A stretch of 64,000 nt of DNA from JABJGO01 sp963921245 (GTDB taxonomy: Bacteria; Pseudomonadota; Alphaproteobacteria; Rhodospirillales; Casp-alpha2): NCBI GenBank assembly GCA_963921245.4, contig CAWUEY030000001.1, positions 744,001 to 808,000 of the forward strand, written 5' to 3'. Of the stretch, positions 42,782 to 51,415 are shown in pieces. A program made the translations under genes and the position numbers. A model generated the notes under the pieces. That model made no database searches and was not told where the DNA came from. It saw only the letters and a list, made by a program, of their open reading frames with translations. Each line of letters starts with the position of its first letter. Position 1 is the first letter of the stretch.

Positions 42782-43195
42782 ATGGCTGGAACATCATACA
42801 AAGGTTCTGAAATCACAGACGTCGATCAGTTCATCAACGATGAAGACGGTCTGGGATCAGAGCGTGAAAAGGAAATCGGCCAGCACATCGGCTATCGCTA
42901 TGATGTGAACCTGGTGCCCGATTATTCCCGGATCACGCCCTATCTGGAACGCTACATGGAAACCATGGGTTGGGATGACCTCAACTGGCTGGAAGATGTC
43001 CATATGGGTTACGAGGAAGGCCGCCCGGCGGTGTTTGATCGTAACATCAACGGCTGGGTTTCCATTCCGGCGGATATTGAACTGCCGGATAATCAACAGG
43101 ACCGTGACATGGTTGCACGGGAAATGTTGTTGAAGTTCCAGATGTCACCAAATCACCCCCTGGTTCAGTTGCGCGACGCCTACCGCAAGTTCTAA
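42782..43195 (+). CDS. Unrecognised 137-residue protein, fifth gene of the glutamine/glutamate-synthase operon
   Basis: I do not recognise a family. The protein is acidic, soluble and without Cys or membrane segments. Notable stretches are IGQHIGYRYDVNLVPDYSRI, LERYMETMGWDDLNWLEDVH and AREMLLKFQMSPNHPLVQLR, with a high aromatic and Asp content. AGGAGG sits nine bases before the ATG and the gap to the FMN subunit is only 13 bp. The position before the operon terminator argues for an extra subunit, assembly factor or regulator of the split synthase (inference). Confidence 0.85.
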   Translation: MAGTSYKGSEITDVDQFINDEDGLGSEREKEIGQHIGYRYDVNLVPDYSRITPYLERYMETMGWDDLNWLEDVHMGYEEGRPAVFDRNINGWVSIPADIELPDNQQDRDMVAREMLLKFQMSPNHPLVQLRDAYRKF

Positions 43196-43221
43196 AGGGT
43201 TAAACAACAACCATAGCCTTG

Positions 43222-43256
43222 CCCCGCCCGGCTCTGCCGGGCGGGGTTCCTTTTTT
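43222..43256 (+). terminator. Strong terminator closing the glutamate-synthase operon
   Basis: An 11-bp GC-rich stem (CCCCGCCCGGC / GCCGGGCGGGG) with a three-base loop is followed by TTCC and six T. It lies 27 bp after the 137-aa gene. Confidence 0.92.
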
Positions 43257-43412
43257 CAAGGCGGGTTAAAGCGTTAGAGCGCGCCTTCTTTAAATACTGT
43301 CTCAATAACGCACTTATCATGCTGGCACATTTGTCGCTTCGCCACCCCTCTCGGGCCTGCAGGAAGCCCCTTTTTTCAAGTTATTTCAGATTAAGTATAG
43401 TATAACAGAAGG

Positions 43413-45305
43413 ATGGAATGGACTATTCGCAAGACACTGTTGCTTGTTGTATTTGCCTTTACGATTGGTATGGCCACCGTCCTGATATGGATGTCGGCCA
43501 GGTATCATAAAGCGACAGACCAGGTCATGACCCGTGCTTTGGCGAGTGTGACCGAGGAACTCGTCCATCAGTATATTTGGCGATATCACAATTCGAATAT
43601 CAAGGCGTTTGTCGATGGATGGTCGATCATCCCCACACTGGTCAACGGAATAACCGAGAACGATACGGAAAAGCTGCTCATCACCCTGGACAGGATGTTC
43701 AGTACCCTGGAAACCAAAAACAAAATCGTCTTGTTGAGGGATGTGAATGTTTACGACGGGGACATGAACCTCATCGTTAAATCCAATCGGGGTATTGGTG
43801 AGGGCCTGAGTGAAAAACCGCGTGTTATCGAGCGCTTGAACGCACAGCGGCCAGGGTTGAAACGTCGGGGTTTTAACGTCTTGTGGCAAACGTCGTTGGG
43901 GCGACCCGTGTTAAGTTCAATTGCCCCCATCGGCGGGTTTCGGTTGCTTGGTTTTATCGAGTTTGTCACCGATCCAACACCGGCGTTGTCCGGAATCGCG
44001 ATGCCTCTGGGTGAGCAATTTGCCCTCTATGACGCACAGGGTGATCTCCTTGTTATGAGCAATCGAGGCGACGAATTGGGCTATGCTTTGCCGGTTGACG
44101 CATCGACAAGTGACCTGACGGAACTCAGTTTTACAATCAATGGCACGGAAGAGGAACCGTGGGGCTACGTGACGCTGTGGAGAGACAGTTTTTTCGTAGA
44201 AAGCATTCTATGGAATGTGCGGAATCAAGCGATCAGTATTGTGATCATTCTCGCAGGGGCCGGATTTTTACTGGCATGGCTGCTTCTCAAGATATCCGTC
44301 TTCGATAAACTGTCGCGGTTTGTCGAAATCATTGAGTCACTGTCGATGGAAAAACCGAGTATTGATCTGCCGCGAACGGGAGCGGACGAGTTCGGTGATC
44401 TGAGGCGGGCGCTGGAAAACTTGCGCGATGCGGTTATCGCCCGTCAGGAATTGCAGCGGCAGTCTGAGATAGAGCTTGAGGAACGCCGGAAGGTTGAGAA
44501 AAGGTTGCGCGCCGCCATGCATGAACTGGAAAAAGCCAATCTCGCAAAATCGGAATTTCTGGCGCATATGAGTCATGAATTGCGGACACCGCTGAATGCA
44601 ATCTCCGGGTTTGCCCAGATAATGAGTGAAGAGATGTTTGGCGACCTAGGCCATGAGAAATACAAGGAGTATGCATCTGACGTCGAAATGGCCAGTGCGC
44701 ACTTGCTGTCTCTTGTCAATGATGTTCTCGACCTGTCGAAGGTTGAGTCGGGTGAATTTGAATTTAATGAAGAAGAGATTGCCCTCGACGCTATGATTGA
44801 CAAGTGCATGGGTATGATACCGCGCCGCAACATGGACCAATCCACAAGACATGTGATTTCCGAAGGGGCACGGGGTCTTTCCTTACTGGGTGATTCCCGA
44901 TTGTTCAGGCAAATTCTGCTGAACCTTCTGTCCAATGCGGACAAGTTTACACCGGTTGATGGAACCGTCTGTGTCGAACAGACCTTCGATGATCATGGGA
45001 ATCTTCTGATCAAGGTCAGGGATACGGGTTGTGGAATTGAAAAAAGTGACCTGAAAAAGGTCATGGAACCGTTCGGCCAGGCGCGTGACAATGCCCAGGT
45101 GGCGCACGAGGGAACGGGGCTGGGGTTGCCCATCTCTCATAAATTCATGGAGTTGCACGGTGGCGATCTGTCTATAGACAGCACGGTTGGCGAAGGCACA
45201 ACCGCAACACTTCGGTTCCCCAAAGAACGCGTAAAAAAAACCGGAGAAAGCGAAGAGCCTGCCCCGGCCCAGAGACCGGTTCACCTCGGCATCAATACCC
45301 AGTAG
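43413..45305 (+). CDS. Membrane-bound sensor histidine kinase
   Basis: 630 residues. Span 1 (LLLVVFAFTIGMATVLIW), a ~230-residue periplasmic sensor, span 2 (ISIVIILAGAGFLLAWLLL), a HAMP-like linker with coiled coil (QRQSEIELEERRKVEKRLR), HisKA with the phospho-His in FLAHMSHELRTPLNAISGF, and the ATPase domain: N box LLNLLSNADKFT, G1 VRDTGCGI, G2 GTGLGLPIS. No response-regulator gene is adjacent. The signal is unknown. The gene overlaps the convergent hydratase by 25 bp. Confidence 0.93.
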   Translation: MEWTIRKTLLLVVFAFTIGMATVLIWMSARYHKATDQVMTRALASVTEELVHQYIWRYHNSNIKAFVDGWSIIPTLVNGITENDTEKLLITLDRMFSTLETKNKIVLLRDVNVYDGDMNLIVKSNRGIGEGLSEKPRVIERLNAQRPGLKRRGFNVLWQTSLGRPVLSSIAPIGGFRLLGFIEFVTDPTPALSGIAMPLGEQFALYDAQGDLLVMSNRGDELGYALPVDASTSDLTELSFTINGTEEEPWGYVTLWRDSFFVESILWNVRNQAISIVIILAGAGFLLAWLLLKISVFDKLSRFVEIIESLSMEKPSIDLPRTGADEFGDLRRALENLRDAVIARQELQRQSEIELEERRKVEKRLRAAMHELEKANLAKSEFLAHMSHELRTPLNAISGFAQIMSEEMFGDLGHEKYKEYASDVEMASAHLLSLVNDVLDLSKVESGEFEFNEEEIALDAMIDKCMGMIPRRNMDQSTRHVISEGARGLSLLGDSRLFRQILLNLLSNADKFTPVDGTVCVEQTFDDHGNLLIKVRDTGCGIEKSDLKKVMEPFGQARDNAQVAHEGTGLGLPISHKFMELHGGDLSIDSTVGEGTTATLRFPKERVKKTGESEEPAPAQRPVHLGINTQ

Positions 45306-46333
45306 TCAAAATCCAGAACCACCGCATCGTCGTAGTTTCCATCGTCACCCCTGTCCGGGAAATCCTCACACGATTTGTCTTTGATGGCCAGCGTGCGGAT
45401 ACGCAGGGCACCCATATCCGTGCGTGCGGATAGCGCCTGACGTTCCAGAATTTCCGACCAAGCATAGATGGTATCACCGGCGAAGGTGGGCGCGACGTGG
45501 CGCCCACCATTGATGGCGATGATCCACTGGGCATTGCCGAGACCGTTAAAGCTCAGGGCACGGGCGAGGGAAATGACATGCCCGCCATAAATAATGCGTT
45601 TGCCGAAACGGCCGGCTTTTTCCGTGTGCCGGTTAAAATGGACTTTTGCGGTGTTCTGATAGAGCCGTGTCGCTATCTGGTGTTCTGCTTCCTCGATGGT
45701 CACGCCGTCCACATGGTCGATCTTCTCACCCACGTCATAATCCGCCCATAGATGAGGGCTGCCGGCGGCAATGGTGTCATAGGCGCTGAGGTCCAGCTCC
45801 TCGGGAAGCGCAAACGTATCGGGGGAGACGTGATCCGGCAGGTCCGGGACAACCGGATCATGCACCGGGCTTTCCGGGTCCCGTTTGCGGACCATGACCC
45901 AGCGTACATAATCGACGACGCACTCTCCGGCCTGATTAACGCCGGTGGAGCGCACGTAGACCACACCGGTCTGACCATTGGTGTTTTCTTTCAGGCCGAT
46001 AACTTCCGATCTGGTGCTCAGAGTATCGCCCGGAAAAACCGAGTTGACAAAGCGTCCATCCGCATACCCCAGATTGGCGATCGCGTTGAGCGAGATATCA
46101 GGCACGGTTTTGCCAAAAACCACGTGGAAGGCCAGCATGTCGTCCACCGGTGCGCCGGGGTAACCGAGGGATTGCGCAAAGGCGTCACTGGAGGCCAGCG
46201 CAAACCTGCCGGGATAAAGCGCTGTATAGAGCGAGACGTCCCCTTCGGTGACAGTGCGTGGCGTCGCATGGTGAATAACCTGACCGAGGCTGAAGTCTTC
46301 AAAGAAATTGCCATGATTGGTCTTGGTTGCCAT
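45281..46333 (-). CDS. mch: MaoC-family hydratase, mesaconyl-CoA hydratase-like
   Basis: 350 residues with two hot-dog MaoC-like halves (FFEDFSLGQVIHHATPRTVTE; DVGEKIDHVDGVTIEEAEH), the layout and length of mesaconyl-CoA hydratase from the ethylmalonyl-CoA pathway, which interconverts mesaconyl-CoA and beta-methylmalyl-CoA. RLYQNTAKVHFNRH and RIIYGGHVISLARALSFNG match the active-site half. It is 28 bp downstream of a CitE-type lyase, the expected partner. phaA/phaB in this window supply the first steps of the same pathway. Confidence 0.85.
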   Translation of the reverse strand: MATKTNHGNFFEDFSLGQVIHHATPRTVTEGDVSLYTALYPGRFALASSDAFAQSLGYPGAPVDDMLAFHVVFGKTVPDISLNAIANLGYADGRFVNSVFPGDTLSTRSEVIGLKENTNGQTGVVYVRSTGVNQAGECVVDYVRWVMVRKRDPESPVHDPVVPDLPDHVSPDTFALPEELDLSAYDTIAAGSPHLWADYDVGEKIDHVDGVTIEEAEHQIATRLYQNTAKVHFNRHTEKAGRFGKRIIYGGHVISLARALSFNGLGNAQWIIAINGGRHVAPTFAGDTIYAWSEILERQALSARTDMGALRIRTLAIKDKSCEDFPDRGDDGNYDDAVVLDFDYWVLMPR

Positions 46334-46360
46334 GAATTGTTTTCTCCGGATGATGAGCTG

Positions 46361-47248
46361 TTATGCATCATTGGCGTTTTGCATGTCCTGGATGGCTTCG
46401 GCCAGGGCGACCGTGCGGCGGGCATCTTCCACGTGCAGGATTTCGATGAGCTTGCCATCGACCAGGACAACGCCTTCGCCGCGGGATTGGGCGTCTTCAA
46501 AGGCCTCAATTATGCGGCGGCTCCAGGTGACTTCGTCGTCACTGGGCGCAAACACGTCGTTGGCGGCATCAATGGTTTTTGGATGGATCAGGGTTTTTCC
46601 ATCAAAGCCCAGGTCACGGCCATGTTTGCAGGAATGATAGAAACCATCATCATCAGCAAGATCAAGATGAACCCCGTCCAGGATAGCGATCCCGTATGCG
46701 CGCGCAATCAACAGACAGTGTGACAGGCTAAACAGCATTGGTTCACGATCACGGGTGTGAGCCGCGTGAACGTCTTTCGCCAGATCGGACGTGCCCATGA
46801 CAAAACCGGTAATCCGGTGACTGGCGGCGGCGATCCGTTCGGCGTGCAAGACACCAAACGGGGTTTCGATCATGCACCAAATCCCCATGTCCTGCGGCGC
46901 ACCGTTGGCGTCCAGAACGTGTTCCGCCATGCGGATGGCATCCGCGCTTTCCACTTTTGGCAGAACAATCCCGTGCGCACCGGAACCGGCGACGGCGGCC
47001 ATGTCGGCGAGACCCCATTCGGTCTGGAAGCCATTGACGCGCACAAGCAGCTCTCGCATGCCATAACCACCATTTCCTATGGCGTTACACACGTTTTCGC
47101 GGGCGTCGATTTTCTGTGTCGGAGCGACGGCGTCTTCCAGATCCAGGATCAGGGCATCTGCCGGCAGGTTACGGCCTTTTTCCAGCGCCCGGGTATTGGA
47201 GCCGGGCATGTAAAGAACGCTTCTGCGGGGGCGTACTGATTTGTTCAT
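46361..47248 (-). CDS. CitE/HpcH-type CoA ester lyase or malyl-CoA thioesterase
   Basis: 295 residues of the citrate-lyase-beta superfamily. Family blocks: PRRSVLYMPGSNTRALEKG, ALILDLEDAV (Mg ligand), VRVNGFQTEWGLAD, GIVLPKVESADA (Glu), MIETPFGVLHAERIA, GFVMGTSDLAKD (Asp) and GKTLIHPKTID. The neighbour suggests beta-methylmalyl-CoA/malyl-CoA lyase (Mcl1) or the related (3S)-malyl-CoA thioesterase (Mcl2); these cannot be told apart by eye. It is the first gene of a two-gene operon with the hydratase. Confidence 0.85.
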   Translation of the reverse strand: MNKSVRPRRSVLYMPGSNTRALEKGRNLPADALILDLEDAVAPTQKIDARENVCNAIGNGGYGMRELLVRVNGFQTEWGLADMAAVAGSGAHGIVLPKVESADAIRMAEHVLDANGAPQDMGIWCMIETPFGVLHAERIAAASHRITGFVMGTSDLAKDVHAAHTRDREPMLFSLSHCLLIARAYGIAILDGVHLDLADDDGFYHSCKHGRDLGFDGKTLIHPKTIDAANDVFAPSDDEVTWSRRIIEAFEDAQSRGEGVVLVDGKLIEILHVEDARRTVALAEAIQDMQNANDA

Positions 47249-47341
47249 CTTTTACCAACTCCCTCGTACTAGTCTGAACAATGGCGGACAGTACAAGCCA
47301 GGACACCGCGTGACAAGATTTTGACGCTAGAGGTTTCTGCA

Positions 47342-48217
47342 ATGGGCATTCTTTCCATTCAGTCTCATGTTTCTTACGGCCATGTCGGCAATGCGGCGGC
47401 GGTTTTTGTGCTGCGGCGCCTCGGCTTTGATGTCTGGCCCGTTCATACGGTCCTATTCAGCAATCATCCCGGATATGGCGATTTTGGTGGTATCGCAATC
47501 GGCAGCGAAACCGTGCAGGACATCATGCGGGGGCTGGAAGCGCGGGGCGTATTCGGCGCCTGTGAGGCCGTTATCGGTGGTTATCTGGGATCGGCGGGGA
47601 CCGGCGCGGTGATGCTGGATGTTGTCCGCCGGATCAAGGCTGTGAACCCGACATCGGGTTTCTATCTGGACCCGGTGCTCGGAGATCGAGACACCGGGGT
47701 GTATGTCGCCGACAATGTGGTTGAATTTTACCGCAATTACGGTCTTGGTGCCGCCGACGTTGTCAAGGCGAACGCCTTTGAACTGGAAGTTTTGTCCGGT
47801 GTTCCGGTTTTGGATTTGGCATCGGCCCGGGATGCTGCCATGACAGTATTTAATGCTCACGGCGCGCGAACGGTGGTTGTTACATCCATCCCTGCCGGTG
47901 ATGGTTCGACACTGGTAACAGCGGCAATCAGCAAGGAGGGTGTCTGGGTCGTGGAAACGCCTGTTATTCCCGTTGAACAGAAGGGCACCGGTGATGCTTT
48001 CATGGCACTACTGGTTGCGAACGATCTGAATGCACCGGAACAGATGGGCAAGGCCCTGGCGGCGAGTGTATCAGCCATATGGTCGCTCATACGTGAGACC
48101 TGTGAACACGGGGCCGGTGAATTGTTGCTGGTCAATCAGCAAAGGTTGCTGCTTGAGCCAACGGTCAAACATGATGCGCGGTGGCTGGAACATTCGGTAA
48201 TCGGTGGTGAACATTGA
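47342..48217 (+). CDS. pdxY: Pyridoxal kinase
   Basis: About 291 residues from the ATG at 47342, preceded by AGAGG. It phosphorylates pyridoxal with ATP. The N-terminus ILSIQSHVSYGHVGNAAAVF is diagnostic for PdxY, as are the PVHTVLFSNHPGYGDFGG block and the GTGDAFMALLVA catalytic loop with its Asp. It is divergent from the CitE-like gene. Confidence 0.95.
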   Translation: MGILSIQSHVSYGHVGNAAAVFVLRRLGFDVWPVHTVLFSNHPGYGDFGGIAIGSETVQDIMRGLEARGVFGACEAVIGGYLGSAGTGAVMLDVVRRIKAVNPTSGFYLDPVLGDRDTGVYVADNVVEFYRNYGLGAADVVKANAFELEVLSGVPVLDLASARDAAMTVFNAHGARTVVVTSIPAGDGSTLVTAAISKEGVWVVETPVIPVEQKGTGDAFMALLVANDLNAPEQMGKALAASVSAIWSLIRETCEHGAGELLLVNQQRLLLEPTVKHDARWLEHSVIGGEH

Positions 48218-48360
48218 CAGATACCTGTAATGGGACGTACCCAGCGTTGATCCCTGACATTTTGCAGGCTCTCGGGCACCGAAAGTCTTCGGGGGCCTGT
48301 TGCGGTATGGAACGATGGAGAGCGGCGCCCAAAAATCGGGCAAAAAATCAGGCAAAAAAA

Positions 48361-48381
48361 GAGAGCGGTTTAACCGCCCTC
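48361..48381. terminator. Terminator between pdxY and asd
   Basis: An 8-bp stem (GAGAGCGG / CCGCCCTC, one mismatch) with an A-run on the left and GGGTTTTT on the right. On the minus strand it ends in a T-run downstream of asd; it may also stop readthrough from pdxY. Confidence 0.75.
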
Positions 48382-48425
48382 GGGTTTTTCGCGACCATTT
48401 CAGGTTCAATGATCGGGTAGAGTTG

Positions 48426-49457
48426 TCAGGCCGCCCGCTCGGATTTCTGAGTAATCAGTTCCTCTGCAATCTGAATGGCGTTGAGCGCCGCGCCCTTGCG
48501 CAGGTTGTCGGAAACAACCCACATGGCGAGCCCGTTATCCACAGTCGGGTCCGTGCGGATACGGCTGACATAAACCGCATCTTCACCTGCGCATTCGACG
48601 GGCGTGACGTAGCCTTCGTCTTGGCGATGATCGATGACAACCACACCGGCGGCGTTTTTCAGCGCTGATCGGGCTTCGTTTTCGTCAATCTCATGCAGGC
48701 ATTCAATGGTGAGCGCTTCCGCATGGCCAATGAAGACAGGCGTGCGAACACAGGTGGCGTGTACCTTGATGACGGGATCAAGAATTTTCTTGGTTTCCAC
48801 CACCATCTTCCACTCCTCCCTGGTTGCGCCATCGTCCATGAATGTGTCGATGTGCGGAATACAGTTAAAGGCGATCTGTTTGGTAAACTTTTGCCGCGTA
48901 TCGACCACGGGCTGGTTGACGTAAATGCCCTTGGTTTGATCAAACAGCTCGTCCATCCCTTGCTTGCCGGCCCCGGAAACACTCTGATAGGTGGCAACAA
49001 CGACACGTTTGATGGTGGCGAGATCGTGCAGCGGTTTCAGGGCCACAAGCATCTGGATCGTGGAGCAGTTGGGGTTGGCAATAATGCCTTTTTTCGTGTG
49101 CTCGGCGACGGCGTGCGGGTTCACCTCCGGCACCACTAGCGGCACATCCGGGTCCATTCGGAAATGCGAGGTGTTGTCGATCACTACTGCACCGGCCCGC
49201 GCCGCCCGCGGGCTGTGTTCGGCAGAAATCGGCGCACCCGGAGACGACAGCACGATATCAATACCTTTGAAGTCATAGGCCGCCAGGTCCTGAACCTTGA
49301 GGGTGGTTGTGTCGCCGAGCGAAACCTCACGACCAACAGAGCGGCTAGAGGCCAAGGCAACCACTTCGTCTGCCGGAAAATTGCGTTCGTCGATCAGGTT
49401 CAGCAGTTCGCGGCCCACATTGCCCGTGGCTCCAACAACAGCGACTCGATAACCCAT
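48426..49457 (-). CDS. asd: Aspartate-semialdehyde dehydrogenase
   Basis: 343 residues. It reduces aspartyl phosphate to the semialdehyde for lysine, threonine and methionine. NADP loop VVGATGNVGRELL, the catalytic Cys in IIANPNCSTIQM, YQSVSGAGKQGMDELF, and the HAEALTIECLHEID region; the catalytic His lies in VHATCVRTPVFIGH. It heads toward leuB in the same orientation, a common alphaproteobacterial neighbourhood. Confidence 0.96.
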   Translation of the reverse strand: MGYRVAVVGATGNVGRELLNLIDERNFPADEVVALASSRSVGREVSLGDTTTLKVQDLAAYDFKGIDIVLSSPGAPISAEHSPRAARAGAVVIDNTSHFRMDPDVPLVVPEVNPHAVAEHTKKGIIANPNCSTIQMLVALKPLHDLATIKRVVVATYQSVSGAGKQGMDELFDQTKGIYVNQPVVDTRQKFTKQIAFNCIPHIDTFMDDGATREEWKMVVETKKILDPVIKVHATCVRTPVFIGHAEALTIECLHEIDENEARSALKNAAGVVVIDHRQDEGYVTPVECAGEDAVYVSRIRTDPTVDNGLAMWVVSDNLRKGAALNAIQIAEELITQKSERAA

Positions 49458-49563
49458 TTTTCATACTCCTTTGGATCAGACCTCGTGGATCAGCCCACAT
49501 TTGCTGGTTCAGGCAATTCGCTTTCTTTATTCACGCGCGAGGGTCTGAGCGATCATCGCCATC

Positions 49564-50112
49564 TCAGGCGGCGGCAATTAATACCGAGCCGTCGTTCTGT
49601 GCAACCCCTAAATCCAGTCTTTTGGTCATGGGAATAGAACCGGGCAGGGGACATTGCAAGCGGACCGGCATAGGCGGCGGACGGTGGATATAACCGGCCC
49701 GGGCGTAAAACAGAACCATATCCGGTGCCGTCCAGACTCCCGCACGACGATACCCCTTGATACTGGCGTAACGATCAGCCAGCATCAGCATGATGCCGCC
49801 ATAGCCCTGTCTCTGGCAGGCCGGGTCAATGGCAACGCCGCGAACCTCGATCTCGCGGCCTCGGCCCAATTCACCCGTATCCTGAAGGCCCACTGTGCCG
49901 ATGATGATCCCGTTACGCAGCAAGACCATTGCCGCGTAATCATCACCGTACTGTTCCGGGTGATTTCGGTCATAGGTGCCGAAGGTTTCCACCATGTTGC
50001 GCCCGGCCCATAAGGCCCGCTCTCGGATACAGTGGTATCGGTCCCACTCTGATTCTGTTTCGGGCCGTCGCAATTGGAAACGACCGCTGTTGGTATGTGC
50101 AAAGCACTTCAT
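49564..50112 (-). CDS. GNAT-family N-acetyltransferase
   Basis: About 182 residues from the ATG at 50112 (MKCFAHTNSGRF), preceded by GGGAG. The acetyl-CoA pyrophosphate loop is visible in RGVAIDPACQRQGYGGIMLMLAD (Q-x-x-G-x-G), preceded by IIGTVGLQD and followed by VLFYARAGYIH. The substrate is unknown. It follows the terminator of the small ORF at 50200-50340 and precedes asd by ~106 bp. Confidence 0.87.
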   Translation of the reverse strand: MKCFAHTNSGRFQLRRPETESEWDRYHCIRERALWAGRNMVETFGTYDRNHPEQYGDDYAAMVLLRNGIIIGTVGLQDTGELGRGREIEVRGVAIDPACQRQGYGGIMLMLADRYASIKGYRRAGVWTAPDMVLFYARAGYIHRPPPMPVRLQCPLPGSIPMTKRLDLGVAQNDGSVLIAAA

Positions 50113-50127
50113 GGCATCTTCTCCCAA

Positions 50128-50157
50128 CAAAAAAGCCCGCGGGGTTTATCCGCGGGC
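50128..50157 (-). terminator. Terminator after the small membrane ORF
   Basis: An 8-bp stem (GCCCGCGG / CCGCGGGC) is followed on the minus strand by a T-run. It lies 43 bp past the 46-aa ORF's stop and just before the GNAT ribosome site. Confidence 0.8.
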
Positions 50158-50199
50158 CTGGTTTACTGACGGTATTCGTCTTCAGTTACTGGACCCGCG

Positions 50200-50340
50200 T
50201 CACCGCCGTACCTTCACAATGGTTTTGGTGGTTTGAGCGCGCGCGATGACATCGGCAATTGTCCATGCAACACAAAGCGTACCGGCCACAAGGGCGGCGG
50301 CGGGGGCAAGGTCAAACATGGTTGCGTATTGTGTCATCAT
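50200..50340 (-). CDS. Small single-span membrane protein (46 aa)
   Basis: A 46-codon ORF opens with two consecutive ATG codons. The product has a short N-terminus (MMTQYATMFDLAP), one hydrophobic segment (AAALVAGTLCVAWTIADVIA) and a basic tail (QTTKTIVKVRR), a positive-inside single-span layout. A good intrinsic terminator follows 43 bp after its stop, which supports transcription. No family is recognised, and the ribosome site is weak. Confidence 0.42.
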   Translation of the reverse strand: MMTQYATMFDLAPAAALVAGTLCVAWTIADVIARAQTTKTIVKVRR

Positions 50341-50453
50341 GCCACAGCCATAGCCTATGTAGATTTTACGATCAACCGGAAATCTGTTCTTTTTTTTATA
50401 AAAGCGGATGGCTCATGTTATTCTGCCACAGCGACCCCTGCGCCGGAGGACAC

Positions 50454-50780
50454 ATGAAAGCCGTCTACGATCCCGCTCATGCCGGTTATGACCCGCATTT
50501 TTCTTGTGCGCGGTCACCCTGTCAAGAGCACATACCCGCCAGAGCATGCCGCCCGCTTGCCGGACGGCGGACCGTCATGCGGGATGGATTTGGTGGAGAA
50601 ACGGGTGCCCGGCCCATCGCCGCGGGAAGGCGTACACAGTGCGGATTATCCGGTGGTTCTGGAAACGGCCCATGAACAATGGATGGCGCGGCATCGCCAC
50701 GCGCTATGCAAAGAATACAGCTTCCTTTTACGCCGCCGTCCAGGTCAGATGTATGACTCTGTGGACAAAAATTTCGTGAC
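50454..50780 (+). pseudogene. Frameshifted, truncated acetylpolyamine amidohydrolase/HDAC-family gene
   Basis: GGAGGA precedes an ATG opening MKAVYDPAHAGYDPHF, the typical N-terminus of bacterial histone-deacetylase-like acetylpolyamine amidohydrolases. The reading then has to shift by one base within the run CATTTTTC to continue as FLVRGHPVKSTYPPEHAARL and HSADYPVVLETAHEQW, which again match the family. After about 85 residues the similarity stops, so roughly three quarters of the enzyme, including the zinc site, is missing. One extra T in the homopolymer explains the shift; a sequencing error could explain the shift but not the missing body. Confidence 0.65.
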
Positions 50781-50818
50781 GATAGGGCCTAGGCGGCGAT
50801 GCGGCGGAAGACGATCCG

Positions 50819-51415
50819 TTATGCTACCATCACATACAGTTCTATGAGGCGGTCGATGGTTTCGCCGTCGTCGGCGAGAGGGAGCTGGATTGTCGCCAGA
50901 CGGGAGGCCGGGTCGTGGGTAAAATCATGTTTCCAGTCCAGTGGCCCGATACAGACGCGGTACTGCTTTTCGCGAACCATTGTTGCGTACATTTCGAAAT
51001 CTTCAGCGGCAAAAATGATGCCTTCGAAATCCCGGCTGAGCTTTCCGGTAAGGTCCTGTCCCCACAGTCGGGTTACGTTCGTTCCCCACAGGCGAATGCG
51101 CGTATCAAACACGTCGCCGTCGAGGATGTCATCGACCACCAGCCATCCATACCAAGGCGCGAAGTCTTCGATTTCGAAGTCTCTCCAGCCCGGTATGTTG
51201 GTATCGCATCGTTTGCTGATCCAGAGGTCCCTGAATGCCCGAAGTTCAGAGAAGCGGTCTAAAACGTCCGAAGACACATCCAGAGGAAGCATCTCGTAGA
51301 ACCACCCGTTATCTTCCGTCCACTGCATGGCGACATCATACCAACGAGAGGGCGGGCGGGAGCCAGCTTCCCTCTTAGCCCAAAATATATTGAAGTCTAC
51401 CGCTGCCATCACCAC
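50819..51415 (-). CDS. PAS_5-family (PF07310-like) sensory protein
   Basis: 198 residues, a single PAS-like domain. The pattern LRAFRDLWISKRCDTNIPGW, then FAPWYGWLVVDDILDGDVFD, TRIRLWGTNVTRLWGQDLTGK is typical of the PAS_5 family common in alphaproteobacteria. No output domain is attached, so it may act by binding a partner. The first two possible starts are two codons apart. Confidence 0.75.
   Translation of the reverse strand: MVMAAVDFNIFWAKREAGSRPPSRWYDVAMQWTEDNGWFYEMLPLDVSSDVLDRFSELRAFRDLWISKRCDTNIPGWRDFEIEDFAPWYGWLVVDDILDGDVFDTRIRLWGTNVTRLWGQDLTGKLSRDFEGIIFAAEDFEMYATMVREKQYRVCIGPLDWKHDFTHDPASRLATIQLPLADDGETIDRLIELYVMVA

Noticed and set aside
43361..43380. Second TTTTTTCAAG copy 120 bp after the operon terminator, looking like a second terminator
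   Set aside because: The preceding GGGC…GCCC stem is only four base pairs; too weak to call, and the repeat is a short low-complexity match.
48535..48543. DnaA-box match inside asd
   Set aside because: A single TTATCCACA inside coding sequence with no neighbours; chance.
50479..50847. 122-codon frame as an intact gene
   Set aside because: Its first codons lie inside the pseudogene, its start lacks a ribosome site, and only the middle matches the amidohydrolase family; it is the shifted frame of the broken gene.
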